Positions 9,311 through 18,913 of a stretch of 64,000 bases of DNA are shown here, one piece after another (within the stretch, counting starts at the first letter, position 1; each line of letters opens with the position of its first letter). A program made the position numbers and the translations under genes. This stretch comes from Spirosoma lacussanchae (GTDB lineage Bacteria > Bacteroidota > Bacteroidia > Cytophagales > Spirosomataceae). The notes beneath the pieces were generated by a model that had not been told where the DNA came from, searched no databases, and was given only the letters and a program-made list of their open reading frames with translations. The stretch lies in assembly GCF_005870035.1 (NCBI RefSeq), contig NZ_SWJG01000004.1, forward strand, positions 254,604-318,603, read 5' to 3'.

Positions 9311-10500
9311 AACCGGAGCCGCCCGGCCGCGTCTACATCAGCGGTGTTGTAGGCGATGAATACCGGAAACGGTTTGGCCACGGCCATCGTCTGCGGTTTC
9401 TGATCGATCAGGCATCGGTTCATGAATCCTTTGTCGAATGTTTCTTTGCCCAGCACGAAGTTGGCCAGCTCGACGGGTTTCTGTACCCGTACGCAGCCAT
9501 GACTCCGCCAGCGGTCGGCGGTAAGGGTAAACATATCCCGCCCGTTCGTATCGTGCAGATAGATAGCCAGCGGGTTGATCAGGTCGAACTTGATCAGTCC
9601 CAGGGCATTCTCGCAACCCGAAGCCTGCCGGATACGGTACGGAAAGTTTGTTTCTGACAGACTGGCCCAGTCAACATCTTCCGGGTTTACAACCTTATTC
9701 CGTTCGTCCAGCACCTCCAGATTCTGGTTGTACAGAAAGGCCACATCGCGCTGAATTTTGGGCAGCATTTCTTTGGTAGCAATACTTTTTGGCACGTTCC
9801 AGTACGGGTAAGCCACGATGTTCTGGATGGCTGTTGTCATGCAGGGAGTCCGTTTGTCGGCTTTACCGGCAATGACCTGCATCGGCAGCAGACGCCGGCC
9901 GCTCCGGTCAAATACATTGAGTTCGCCCGCCGGTATGTTGACCACCACAAACCGATCGCCCGCAAACCGATTGGTGTATCGGTAGAAATTGAGCGACTGC
10001 CGGATAATCCGCAGTGAATCGGCCATGGCGGGGCGGCTACCGGCCAGCTTCCGAAGCCGGTTATAATGGCCCACCAGCTGTTTGTAGGGGCCGAACGTAG
10101 CTGCACTGGCCAGCATACCATCCATTGATGATACATCGGCCTTCTGCGCCCACGACGAGTCAACGGCTTCTTTCAGCCCGTCGAACTCCATACGCGATGG
10201 CTTCTTGCCGTAGCGGATCTCCAGCAACAGCCGCGCCCGCTTATCGTCAAGCTGGGCCAGGGATGGCTGAGCGCCGACGGCAAAGCGACTGGTATCGATC
10301 CCGACTGAATCGGCATAGCGGCAAACCTGGTGCAGACTTTGGGTAGCCGCTGCCAGTTTTTCGTTCTCCTGCTCTACCTGAGCCTGCTTCTCCCGGTCGG
10401 CAGCCCGCTGAGTAAACAGGTAACGACCCACAAAAAACACGATAATAATCCCGGCAATGACGCCGATTAGTAGTCCAATTCTATTTTTATTCATGTTCAT
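9280..10500 (-). CDS. L,D-transpeptidase (YkuD/YcbB type), membrane anchored
   Basis: This 406-residue protein starts with a membrane anchor (about residues 8-28), then a charged coiled segment and a helical region, then the YkuD catalytic domain. The active-site motif is RWRSHGCVRV with Cys336 as nucleophile, preceded by the substrate-binding YLHDTNGRDMF segment. The layout resembles YcbB (LdtD), which makes 3-3 cross-links between peptidoglycan stem peptides, but the C-terminal tail after the active site is longer than in minimal YkuD proteins. It converges with the other L,D-transpeptidase (8582-9310) and their 3' ends overlap by 31 bases. Two starts are possible (ATG at 10500 and two codons later); the difference does not matter for function. 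Confidence 0.88.
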   Translation of the reverse strand: MNMNKNRIGLLIGVIAGIIIVFFVGRYLFTQRAADREKQAQVEQENEKLAAATQSLHQVCRYADSVGIDTSRFAVGAQPSLAQLDDKRARLLLEIRYGKKPSRMEFDGLKEAVDSSWAQKADVSSMDGMLASAATFGPYKQLVGHYNRLRKLAGSRPAMADSLRIIRQSLNFYRYTNRFAGDRFVVVNIPAGELNVFDRSGRRLLPMQVIAGKADKRTPCMTTAIQNIVAYPYWNVPKSIATKEMLPKIQRDVAFLYNQNLEVLDERNKVVNPEDVDWASLSETNFPYRIRQASGCENALGLIKFDLINPLAIYLHDTNGRDMFTLTADRWRSHGCVRVQKPVELANFVLGKETFDKGFMNRCLIDQKPQTMAVAKPFPVFIAYNTADVDAAGRLRFYKDVYGFDK

Positions 10501-10568
10501 ACGTTGACTCTGCTCGCCTATTTATAACGCGTGAGATTAGGTATTGGTTATACAGACGCGTTAAACGA

Positions 10569-10598
10569 AAGAAGGCGTTCCTCTCGAAACGCCTTCTT
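10569..10598 (-). terminator. Hairpin terminator after the small acidic protein gene
   Basis: Two 11-base arms, AAGAAGGCGTT (10569-10579) and AACGCCTTCTT (10588-10598), pair perfectly around an 8-base loop. On the minus strand the second arm is followed by TTCG and TTTAA, a weak U-tract. It lies just past the stop of the 10615-10878 gene. Confidence 0.6.
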
Positions 10599-10614
10599 CA
10601 GGACCCATTTTCCC

Positions 10615-10878
10615 TTAACTGTAGGGCGGCTTATCGATATCTACTTTACCGTCGCGGTTCCGGTTTGGGTGGGTGGTAGCCACATCGTCTTCTTCGGCAT
10701 CATCAGCCGGGGTTGTATCCATGCCGCTCACCGGCGTGTCTTCCGGAGAGTCGTTACCGGGTAGTCGGGTCGCTTTGTCGGAGCGGTCGCCTAAACCAGC
10801 GGGCGAAATAGCCTGTTTGGCACGCAGGATATCTTCTTTTTCGGGATCTTCCATGACGTTGTTTGTTTCGGATTTCAT
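10615..10878 (-). CDS. Small acidic disordered protein, function unknown
   Basis: This 87-residue protein has no signal peptide, no membrane segment and no catalytic motif. It is rich in Asp, Glu, Pro and Thr, so it is probably unstructured. The C-terminus NRNRDGKVDIDKPPYS has the look of a conserved tail, because similar Asp-Lys-Pro endings occur in short proteins of related Cytophagia; that memory-based comparison is weak evidence. The gene lies between two minus-strand genes and is followed by a good hairpin, which supports it being a real transcription unit. I do not assign a function. Confidence 0.55.
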   Translation of the reverse strand: MKSETNNVMEDPEKEDILRAKQAISPAGLGDRSDKATRLPGNDSPEDTPVSGMDTTPADDAEEDDVATTHPNRNRDGKVDIDKPPYS

Positions 10879-10913
10879 TTAATCTACTACACCGATAGAA
10901 CATTCACCACCCA

Positions 10914-13565
10914 CTATTGTTTGTCGGTAGCCATCCGAAATCGAGGGTAAGGCGCGTTGCCTTTCGTGGCAAACCACAGAATTTCATTCATCAACTCGTC
11001 TTCACCGGTGTCGATACCTTCCTCGGCCTGTTCAACCGATTCACGGGCATAATGCAGCGCCCGGCCGCGCAGGCTCGACAGGGGTTTGTTCATCTCGTCG
11101 AGCCGGACGCGGTTGGACAAAGCGGTAAAGGGCGCCGGATCGGGCTTGTCGGTAAAACAGTCGAACATGGGTAGCGCCGTTGCGTCGATCACGTTCATGG
11201 GCGGCAGGCCCAGAATCTGTTCGATCGTCCGGATCATGGACGTCTGGTTGTAATTGGTTCTGACCGTACGTCGAAGGCGTGAATAGGGACTGATCACGAA
11301 GCCGGTCGTACGGTAGGCCGACACGTGGTCCCAGCCGGACTGCGAGTCATCTTCGGTAATGAAAATAACCGTATTGGCCGCGAACCGGCTCCTGCTGATG
11401 GCTTCGACAATCCGCCCTACGGCCAGGTCATTATCGGCTACCATAGCGCGCGGAGTCGGAAATTCGGGGCTCATCCCGGCCGTATGATCGTTGGGCAGCG
11501 ACATCACCATCAGGTTCGGCCAGTCGTCGCCGGGGCGGGCACTGGCTTCGTTCAACTCCCGGATAAACGCGTCGGCCCGCATCTGATCGTTGATCGTTTC
11601 ATCATCGCAGCCCGGAAAGTCCATCGCCAGAATAGGCCTTACCCGCGAAATGGTAGTGGTATTGGTAAACGAAAACGGCTGTCCAACCTGTCGCATCTGG
11701 TAGAGCTTTTGCCAGTCGTATTGTTTCTTATCGAATTCGCAGGTGCAGGCTTCGCCGTAGATCCGGACGGTTTTACCGTGATCGAGGGCGTTGGTCCAGA
11801 TCATGCCTTTTTTGTTGTAGACCAGCGCGTCGTACAGCACGTGCGGATAGGACCGGAACCAGGCCCGCACGCTTTTTTCGGTATAGTCGGTAACCATAGC
11901 TGCATCGGCCCAGTGATGCCCCTCGGCCGACGACTTGCCCGACACGTAATAGTTGTCCAGCAGCATGAACTCGCGGGCCAGCTGGTGCTGGTTAGGCGTT
12001 ACGCTGTCGCCGAAGACACACAGTGACGGCATGCCTTTCCCCTCGCGCATGTCGCCCAGTACCTGATCGTAAGTCCGGTTTTCCTTGATGATGTACACCA
12101 CGTGTTTAAAGACCGATGGCTCGCCGATACGCTCGGGTACCGGCTGGGGCGCCCTGTTGGGTCTGGGCAACTGCTCGGCCAGGGCCAGCCGAAACTGAAG
12201 GGTCATCCTGCGGACATCAGCCGTATAGTTCGCCAGCTGGGCCTCCGTCGGCACGGCAATGCAGGAGAGCGTTGCCAGCTGCCGATGCGCTGTAAAGGCC
12301 TGCTGACCGGTCTTTTGCGGCTGGGATGTCTGGCTCGCTCCCAGCTCAACGGCTGTAGCAATACGCGCCCCGTTCCCTTCGAGGTTGGCCACGTACAACT
12401 CGTTACCCAGACACAGAATCCCGGCCGGGTAAGCCTGCGTCGGCACGTAGCCCCGAACCCGGCTGCTGTCGGCCAGCGAAACAACGGCCAGAGCATTGTC
12501 GAGACCGTTGGCCACATAAAGCGTTGTTTCGGTGGGATCGAGCGCCAGGGCGTTGGGGGTGCTGCCAATGTAGGCCGTCTGACCGCCAAACAGCCCCACG
12601 GCGATTGAATCGGTAACCCGCCGGGTTTGCGCATCGATGACCGAAATGTTATCGCTGTTACCATTTGCTACGTAAAGCACCCGACCATCGCGACGACTGA
12701 TGATAGCATTCGGGTGCAGCCCTACCTTGATGCTGGTTTCTGGCTTTCCCGTTTTCAGGTCGATTACCGTTACCGACCCCCGGGCCATGGCACCGGTACG
12801 GGGATCGATGTAGGCAGCGCCCCAGGGGACACCGGCCGTTTCGTGGGTGCTGGTCGAGTCGGGCACGGGTCCGGCCCAGTTCGTTACGTAGGCCTGATCA
12901 CCCGCCAGCGCCACCCCAAATGGCGCAACACCCGTTTGGGCTGTCCAGACCACCGATCGATCCGAAAACCGAACCTTGGCCAGCTGATTATTGCCGTTTA
13001 GCACCACGTACAGATACGTCTCACCGCCTTCAGCCCGCACGGCTACATCGTTGGCCAGCGCAATAGGGGCCGGCGCAACCGGCACGAACGGCAGCAGCTC
13101 CACTTTCCCTATTTTACCATCGGCCCAGGAAGCAATCATGAGTCCGGACTGGCCTTTTTCGCGCTCCGACGCGCCCCAGACGATATAGGTCTGGTTCTGA
13201 TGGGTAAACACCTCGATACCGGAGTACGTGCTCATCAGTGCTTTGTAGGCCGGCACATCGCGAAACGTCCACCGGTGCACGATCCGGCGGCTCGGCCGGT
13301 CCAGTATCGCAATGCCGTACCGATCCTCAATGACCAGCTGCGTCTGACCCGGCAGCACCGCCATGTCCAGCGTATGGTTCTCGAGTTTCGGATCGCCATA
13401 ACTCAGCACGGTGCCGGCCGACTGGGTAAGCCGGTTATAGGGCATGATGGCTGGCGAACGGTCATCGAGACGTTGCTTATCCGACCGGTGTTTATAGGCT
13501 CGCGGCTGCGCGGCCGACAGAAAACTAAGCAGGCACAGACAAACAAGAAGTACAGGTGTTTTCAT
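10914..13565 (-). CDS. YncE-like beta-propeller fused to phosphoesterase/alkaline phosphatase-like domain
   Basis: This is an exported protein of 883 residues with two parts. After a signal peptide (1-20, ending SAAQ), the first half has repeated beta-propeller blades, for example LYVANGNSDNISVIDAQTRRV and LYVANGLDNALAVVSLADSS, as in YncE proteins. The second half begins at HVVYIIKENRTYDQVLGDM, the first motif of the phosphoesterase family (phospholipase C and acid phosphatase AcpA type), and contains the metal-binding segments MSLPNDHTAG and ITEDDSQSGWDHV. It probably removes phosphate from an extracellular or periplasmic substrate. The start at 13565 was chosen for the signal peptide; an upstream start at 13637 is not needed. 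It lies downstream of a SusC/SusD pair on the same strand, separated by a hairpin. Confidence 0.88.
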   Translation of the reverse strand: MKTPVLLVCLCLLSFLSAAQPRAYKHRSDKQRLDDRSPAIMPYNRLTQSAGTVLSYGDPKLENHTLDMAVLPGQTQLVIEDRYGIAILDRPSRRIVHRWTFRDVPAYKALMSTYSGIEVFTHQNQTYIVWGASEREKGQSGLMIASWADGKIGKVELLPFVPVAPAPIALANDVAVRAEGGETYLYVVLNGNNQLAKVRFSDRSVVWTAQTGVAPFGVALAGDQAYVTNWAGPVPDSTSTHETAGVPWGAAYIDPRTGAMARGSVTVIDLKTGKPETSIKVGLHPNAIISRRDGRVLYVANGNSDNISVIDAQTRRVTDSIAVGLFGGQTAYIGSTPNALALDPTETTLYVANGLDNALAVVSLADSSRVRGYVPTQAYPAGILCLGNELYVANLEGNGARIATAVELGASQTSQPQKTGQQAFTAHRQLATLSCIAVPTEAQLANYTADVRRMTLQFRLALAEQLPRPNRAPQPVPERIGEPSVFKHVVYIIKENRTYDQVLGDMREGKGMPSLCVFGDSVTPNQHQLAREFMLLDNYYVSGKSSAEGHHWADAAMVTDYTEKSVRAWFRSYPHVLYDALVYNKKGMIWTNALDHGKTVRIYGEACTCEFDKKQYDWQKLYQMRQVGQPFSFTNTTTISRVRPILAMDFPGCDDETINDQMRADAFIRELNEASARPGDDWPNLMVMSLPNDHTAGMSPEFPTPRAMVADNDLAVGRIVEAISRSRFAANTVIFITEDDSQSGWDHVSAYRTTGFVISPYSRLRRTVRTNYNQTSMIRTIEQILGLPPMNVIDATALPMFDCFTDKPDPAPFTALSNRVRLDEMNKPLSSLRGRALHYARESVEQAEEGIDTGEDELMNEILWFATKGNAPYPRFRMATDKQ

Positions 13566-13637
13566 AAAGAAACAGGTAGTGGTGTTTGGGGAAGGGGGGG
13601 CTATCACCCCCAGCCCGGTAGGTATGGCGTATAGCAA

Positions 13638-13673
13638 ATAGTCATCAGGCAGCCCTGGCCACCTGATGACTAT
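13638..13673 (-). terminator. Hairpin after susD
   Basis: ATAGTCATCAGG (13638-13649) pairs perfectly with CCTGATGACTAT (13662-13673) around a 12-base loop. It sits between the stop of the SusD gene and the start of the propeller/phosphoesterase gene. The minus-strand tail TTTGCTATAC is only partly U-rich, so it may terminate or merely reduce transcription. Confidence 0.55.
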
Positions 13674-13700
13674 ATACCCTACTGCGAACGTTACGCAGAA

Positions 13701-15377
13701 TTAATAACTGGCGTTCTGAGTCAGATAACCCGGCAGGTTCGAAGCGCCATCGATGGCCGTTTGCGGAATGGGGAAAAGCCGCTTCTGCCGGTCGGCATTT
13801 GTCTTCTCTGTCCAGGTGCCTTCGTATTTACCGAAACGGATCATATCCGTACGGCGCTGGCATTCCCAGTACAGTTCAAACCCGCGCTCCCGGAACAACA
13901 GGTCCAGACTCATGCTGGTCAGTGCTGGAGCCGGTGTGCTGGCCGTACGGGAGGCCCGAACTGCGTTAACATCAGCCAGCGCTCCAGCTGCGTCGCTGCT
14001 CTTACGCAGCTTGGCTTCGGCCCGCATCAGATACACATCGGCCAGGCGCACAATGGGGATATCGACATCGCCCAGGTTACGGCCCGACTGCGATTTCGGG
14101 CTAAACTCATACTTCAGTACACGATACCCGGTATTGTAGTTGCTACCCGCTACGCTGAAGTCGATCTGCTCGGTGAAATTGACCGGCAGGGTTGGCCGGT
14201 TGCGGGTGATGTGAAATAATTTACCAACCCGGTAATTACTCCCGCAGCGAACAAACGCACCGTTTACCCGCAGCAGACCATACTGCTGCCCACGCAGGAT
14301 ACCCCGGTCCATCACAACGCTAGCCGCCGTCATGCAGGAGTCGGCCGGAATATTCAGGTTCTTCCGGTAAAAACGCGGGTCGATACCAGCCGGGTCCTGC
14401 GGAGCGTAGGCGTTTACCCACGTCCGGTAGAAGTCAGGCGTGATGGCCGGACCGTCGGTGCCGTTTGCCCCCGTGAAAGCAGGCAGCGGAAACTGATCGC
14501 CCGAGAGGGAGAAGTACGCCAGCCGATTGTGTCCGTTCAGTTCTGCCCGTTGATCCACCGCAAAAATCAGCTCTTTATTAGTATGGTTGTCGGCATTGAA
14601 AACCGAGAAATAGTCAGGCGCCAGCTGATACTGACCCGAGCTGATGATTTTGTCGGTGTATTCGATCACCTTGTCCATGTCTTCGGTTTTGAAAGCGAAC
14701 TGGGCTGCGTAGGGATCGCGGTACACGGCAGCGTTCAGATACAGGCGGGCCAGCAGGCCCCAGGCGCCCCCCTTGGTCAGGCGACCGGGTCCAACGGTGG
14801 ACAGCAGGTCGGGTTCGGCAGCGAGTAGTTCGCTTTTTACGTACTCAAGGGCCTGCTCTCCCCGCAGGATCTGCGACGTGGCCTGCGGGTCATCTTTTTT
14901 GAATACCAGGCCGAACAGGTCGAGCAGCATCATGTTATAGTACGCCCGCATCCCCCGGGCCTCGGCCAGGTATACCTTCGTGTTAGGATCATTAATGGTC
15001 GGGAGGGTATTCAGCGCGGTAATCGAGCGCGAAATGCCCTGCGCCAGAATCAGCCAGGTATTGCGAAGGTTGGGGTCGGTACTGGTGGGCAAGTGCTGGT
15101 GCAGCGCCAGATAAATCCCGTTGTCGCCCCAGTCTGTGCCGCCCCGGTAGGGCAGAATCGCTTCGTCGGTCGAGATTTCCTGAACGGCGAAGTAATTAGT
15201 ATGGGTAAACAGATCCGGCAGGCGGGCGTACACCGGCGCCAGATTCCCGTCGGCGGCCTGCCGGTCGGTCAGACCCGTTACCGACGACTCGTCCAGTACA
15301 TTTTCTGTCAGATCGGTACAGCTATTCAAAACCAGCAGGCCGAACAGCATCAATGATGAAATAACTATTTTTTTCAT
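13701..15377 (-). CDS. SusD/RagB-family outer-membrane nutrient-binding lipoprotein
   Basis: This surface lipoprotein caps the neighbouring SusC-type channel and captures the nutrient. It is 558 residues long. The start at ATG 15377 gives a lipoprotein signal with Cys20 in LVLNSC; an ORF start at 15401 would add eight residues before it. Typical family features are the N-terminal helical TPR-like region with ARGMRAYYNMMLLDLFGLV, and the C-terminal RLADVYLMRAEAKLR and RGFELYWECQRRTDMIRFGKY segments. It follows the SusC gene by 82 bases on the same strand, the usual order. The substrate cannot be read from sequence, but the adjacent phosphoesterase suggests a phosphorylated or phosphate-linked compound (inference). 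Confidence 0.95.
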   Translation of the reverse strand: MKKIVISSLMLFGLLVLNSCTDLTENVLDESSVTGLTDRQAADGNLAPVYARLPDLFTHTNYFAVQEISTDEAILPYRGGTDWGDNGIYLALHQHLPTSTDPNLRNTWLILAQGISRSITALNTLPTINDPNTKVYLAEARGMRAYYNMMLLDLFGLVFKKDDPQATSQILRGEQALEYVKSELLAAEPDLLSTVGPGRLTKGGAWGLLARLYLNAAVYRDPYAAQFAFKTEDMDKVIEYTDKIISSGQYQLAPDYFSVFNADNHTNKELIFAVDQRAELNGHNRLAYFSLSGDQFPLPAFTGANGTDGPAITPDFYRTWVNAYAPQDPAGIDPRFYRKNLNIPADSCMTAASVVMDRGILRGQQYGLLRVNGAFVRCGSNYRVGKLFHITRNRPTLPVNFTEQIDFSVAGSNYNTGYRVLKYEFSPKSQSGRNLGDVDIPIVRLADVYLMRAEAKLRKSSDAAGALADVNAVRASRTASTPAPALTSMSLDLLFRERGFELYWECQRRTDMIRFGKYEGTWTEKTNADRQKRLFPIPQTAIDGASNLPGYLTQNASY

Positions 15378-15459
15378 ACTATATCCTGAGTTACGAGTCA
15401 ACAGCAGCCGGGATTCGGACCGGACGATCCGGCACAGCCCGGCCGATGTTGACCATTGA

Positions 15460-18400
15460 CTAAAAGGTTAAGTTCAGACCAAAAACAAACGAGCGCGCTT
15501 TCGGATAACTGAGGTAATCGATCCCGTATGACGAAATCCCATTCACCGTGCGGTCGGTATTTACCTCCGGATCGAAGCCGTTATATTTGGTAATCACGAA
15601 CAGGTTTTGCCCCGTTACGGATAGCCGGGCGTTGGCAAACCAGCGCTTCATCCCGATTCGACTCGGATCGAGGTTATATCCCAGGGTCAGGTTATTTAGC
15701 CGGAAAAAGGCACCATCTTTCAGGAAGCGGGTCGACACCGGAGCCGCGTTGTTGATCGACTCGTTGGGTTCGCCAATGGCTTCGGCGGGGCCGTTCAGCC
15801 CTTTCACCAGACGCGCTCTGTAGAACAGGGCGTTGGCCGTGTTGTCGTATACTTTATTGCCGGCTACTCCGTTGAAGTTGGCGGTCAGGTCAAAGCCTTT
15901 GTAGGCCATGCTGGCGTTGATGTTATACTGACGCGTAGGCAAAGCGCTACCTGCTGCAATTCGGTCTTTGTCGGTGCCGCCCTGGCCGTCGCCGTCGCGG
16001 TCGGTGTATTTGCTCAGGCCCTTATCATCGATACCGATGTACTCCCGCAAAAAGAATGTACCGATAGGCTGCCCGTTCACGTAGCCGTTGACAGTAGCCG
16101 ACGTCAGGCCCGGTCCAGTTGCCGATCCCGACGTGATGACCGAGTAGGGCGAACCTTCGACCAGGTTCTTAATGAACGTAATATTTCCACCCAGATCGAA
16201 CCGGAAGCCGCCCTGGCTCACGTACCGATAATTCAGATCCAGTTCCACACCCTGGTTGGTAATGGTCATATCGGGCACGTTGGTCCAGTAAGTAGCCGCT
16301 GGCTGAATAGGATCAGCCGGGATAACTTCGAGCAGGATTTTGCCAGAAACCTTCCGGAAATAATCGACAGAACCCGTCAGGGCACCTTTCAGCAGGCCGA
16401 AATCCAGACCCAGGTCCGTTTGGGTCGATACTTCCCACTGAATATCGGGGTTAGCCAGTCGGGTGTAGGTCGTACCGGCGGGGTAGGTCGTCGAGTTATC
16501 GAGGGGGTAACTGGTCGTATTCGATACGCTCGAGGTAAACAGGGCCTGGGTAATCTTCGAGGGAATTTCCTGATTACCAGTCCGGCCCCAGCCCGCCCGC
16601 AGTTTCAGGTCGGAGAAAGGCCCGTTTTTCAGGAAATCCTCTTCCGACAACCGCCATCCGGCCGAGAACGACGGGAAAACACCGTACTTATTGTTGGCGC
16701 CGAACTTGCTCGACCCGTCGGCCCGTACAGTAGCCGTCAGCAGATAGCGATCGCGAAACTGGTAATTTAACCGGCCAAAGAACGACTGCAGCTCATTCTC
16801 CACCGCAAAACCACCCGGACGGTTGTTGGCCAGCGTCAGATCCTGGCCCAGTCCGGGGTTATTGATGGGCTCGATGGGGCCGATCGGAAACTTGTTGACG
16901 CTCCAGTTGCGGCCACCCAGCGTAAACTTCTGGAACGAGTGTCCCAGCAAGGCCGATACGCTGTGCTGCCCTCTGGCCAGCGTATAGGTAAAGTAGTTCT
17001 CGATCAGGATGTTCTGGTTGGTCGTGTAGATACTTTCGAGCCGTCCGTCCTGCTGAGGAACCAGGCTGGCCAGCGACTGCAGGTCACGCGTCGATGAGGC
17101 ATTATCAACACCCAGATTCAATTTATAGACGAGGTCTTTGGTGATTTTGTAGGAAGGTGATATGGATGCCACCACCCGGTTGGTCGTGGTGATATCCTTT
17201 TGCAGATCGAGCGAAACCAGCGGGTTGGTAAAGGCCTGGTAGCGGGCTGGTGCACCCGTGGCGTCATAAGCCGGGAACGTAGGGTTGGCCGAGAGAGCCG
17301 CGCCGAGTACACCCTCGATCGGGGGCCGCTCGTTGAACAGACGCGACGCAGTCAGGTTCACATCCAGCACCAGCCGATCGTTCAGGAATTTCTGAGTGGC
17401 GTTGAACCGCCCGGTAAACCGGTTGAGTTTGCTGTTTTTCAGTACCCCCTCCTGGTTCTGCATACTGAACGAACCGTAATAGGTCAGCCGATCGGCTCCT
17501 CCACCGAACGATAGGTTGTAATCCTGCGTGATGGCCGTCCGGCTGATTTCCTTCAGCCAGTCGGTAGATGCTTTCTGGTCGTCGACAACGCCCCCTATGG
17601 CCGTCACCTGCTGCCGGAACTCGTCGGCGGTAAAAAGCGGTATGGGTCGGGCCATGTTTGATACGCCCACATTGGCCGAAACGGTCAGGTTTGTAGCCCC
17701 GGCCTTGCCTTTCTTGGTCGTGATCAGAATAACGCCGTTGGCGCCCCGGGCTCCGTAGATGGCCGTTGCCGATGCGTCTTTCAGCACATCGATGGACTCA
17801 ATATCCTGCGGGTTCAGGAAACTGAGTGGGTTGGTAGCTCCTCCGGTGCTGGAGTTATCGAGCGGAATACCGTCCAGCACGAACAGGGGGGTGCTGCCGG
17901 TCCGCACCCCGCCGGGTCCGCGAACGGTGATGCTTTGCCGCGCGCCCGGTTCGCCACTGACCGAGGTCACGTTGACGCCGGCCACTTTGCCCTGTAGCAA
18001 CTGTTCAGGCGAATTGATGATACCGCGGTTAAACTCGGTGCTTTTCACCGTTTTCAGCGCCCCGGTAGCATCTTTTTTGGTCGTTGTACCATAGCCGATA
18101 ACGACGACCTGCGCCAGCTCGGAAGCCGACGGCTTAAGCGCCACATTTATGGTTGTGCGGTTGCCGACCCGTTCTTCCTGCGACACGAAACCAATGAAGC
18201 CGATGACCAGCACAGCGTCTTCGTTGGGTACTACAATCCGAAAAGCGCCGTTGGCATCGGTGGTGGTTCCTTTCTGCGTGCCCTTTACCAAAACCGTACA
18301 GCCAGCCAGCGACTCGTTGGTAGATGCATCAGTAACCCGTCCGCTTATGGTTATCTCGGCAGGGGCCGACTGGCCCGAACGCTCAACCGACAGCCGGGCC

Positions 18401-18513
18401 AGTTGCTGGGCCTGCGCCGAGCCGATCAGACTACAGCCCGCCAGTAAAACGACCAGCAATCGCCACCGTGTTGACAACGAAACGAGTGAATTGGGATGAT
18501 AGAAATTAGTCAT
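15460..18513 (-). CDS. SusC/RagA-family TonB-dependent outer-membrane receptor
   Basis: This 1017-residue outer-membrane channel imports a nutrient with energy from TonB. After a signal peptide (about 1-35, ending AQAQ) comes a carboxypeptidase-regulatory-like domain (about 52-130, beginning ISGRVTDASTNESLAG), then the plug domain with VVVIGYGTTTKKDATGALK, ending in the SusC signature ATAIYGARGANGVILITTKKG, and a beta-barrel whose last residues are FVFGLNLTF. This is the complete size for the family. It is the first gene of the SusC-SusD unit. No sigma/anti-sigma pair or hybrid sensor regulator, which often control such loci, is adjacent here. Confidence 0.96.
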   Translation of the reverse strand: MTNFYHPNSLVSLSTRWRLLVVLLAGCSLIGSAQAQQLARLSVERSGQSAPAEITISGRVTDASTNESLAGCTVLVKGTQKGTTTDANGAFRIVVPNEDAVLVIGFIGFVSQEERVGNRTTINVALKPSASELAQVVVIGYGTTTKKDATGALKTVKSTEFNRGIINSPEQLLQGKVAGVNVTSVSGEPGARQSITVRGPGGVRTGSTPLFVLDGIPLDNSSTGGATNPLSFLNPQDIESIDVLKDASATAIYGARGANGVILITTKKGKAGATNLTVSANVGVSNMARPIPLFTADEFRQQVTAIGGVVDDQKASTDWLKEISRTAITQDYNLSFGGGADRLTYYGSFSMQNQEGVLKNSKLNRFTGRFNATQKFLNDRLVLDVNLTASRLFNERPPIEGVLGAALSANPTFPAYDATGAPARYQAFTNPLVSLDLQKDITTTNRVVASISPSYKITKDLVYKLNLGVDNASSTRDLQSLASLVPQQDGRLESIYTTNQNILIENYFTYTLARGQHSVSALLGHSFQKFTLGGRNWSVNKFPIGPIEPINNPGLGQDLTLANNRPGGFAVENELQSFFGRLNYQFRDRYLLTATVRADGSSKFGANNKYGVFPSFSAGWRLSEEDFLKNGPFSDLKLRAGWGRTGNQEIPSKITQALFTSSVSNTTSYPLDNSTTYPAGTTYTRLANPDIQWEVSTQTDLGLDFGLLKGALTGSVDYFRKVSGKILLEVIPADPIQPAATYWTNVPDMTITNQGVELDLNYRYVSQGGFRFDLGGNITFIKNLVEGSPYSVITSGSATGPGLTSATVNGYVNGQPIGTFFLREYIGIDDKGLSKYTDRDGDGQGGTDKDRIAAGSALPTRQYNINASMAYKGFDLTANFNGVAGNKVYDNTANALFYRARLVKGLNGPAEAIGEPNESINNAAPVSTRFLKDGAFFRLNNLTLGYNLDPSRIGMKRWFANARLSVTGQNLFVITKYNGFDPEVNTDRTVNGISSYGIDYLSYPKARSFVFGLNLTF

Positions 18514-18913
18514 AGTTGATTAATTAATTGGTGGTGCAAAGTTCTGCTTACGGTCCGTTGGAGAATTGAGTAATTGTGTATTTAAAGGAATGATAATAAA
18601 CCCTGAGCAGCTCCCGCTAGCCACTTTCCCGGCGAATCAATTATCACTTCGGCAAATACAAATCCTGCCTGTCTGGAAGAAACAAAACAGCAATAATTAA
18701 AAAATTCCCCTAAATAATCATAACTGGATGTTATGCGTATGTTATCAGGTCATTGACGAACACAACGCCCGCGTAAAAGAGAGCCTTCCACGTAATTATA
18801 CTTACGGCAACACCATTGGTCATCCAGCCGATTATACCGTAGCCAATAAAAAACCCCTTGCCGTTGAGTACAGCAAGGGGTTGGCAGGCCTACGATGCCT
18901 GGTCAGATGACTA
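18514..18913. other. 400-base intergenic region upstream of susC
   Basis: This gap holds the likely promoter of the minus-strand SusC gene. A minus-strand GAACTTTG (plus-strand 18537-18544), one base off the TAnnTTTG box and followed by C as is usual, lies 24 bases before the start codon, but no clear -33 partner is visible. The middle is AT-rich. The right end holds the terminator of the fasciclin gene. A 60-codon plus-strand frame at 18728-18910 runs through that terminator and is not believed. Confidence 0.4.
18852..18882 (-). terminator. Intrinsic terminator of the fasciclin gene
   Basis: AACCCCTTGC (18852-18861) and GCAAGGGGTT (18873-18882) form a perfect 10-base-pair stem. On the minus strand the stem is followed by a run of six T residues, the form of a strong intrinsic terminator, 32 bases beyond the stop codon of the gene at 18914-19519. 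Confidence 0.85.

Noticed and set aside
18728-18910. 60-codon plus-strand frame upstream of the fasciclin gene end
   Set aside because: It runs through the intrinsic terminator of the opposite gene and has no protein-like features.
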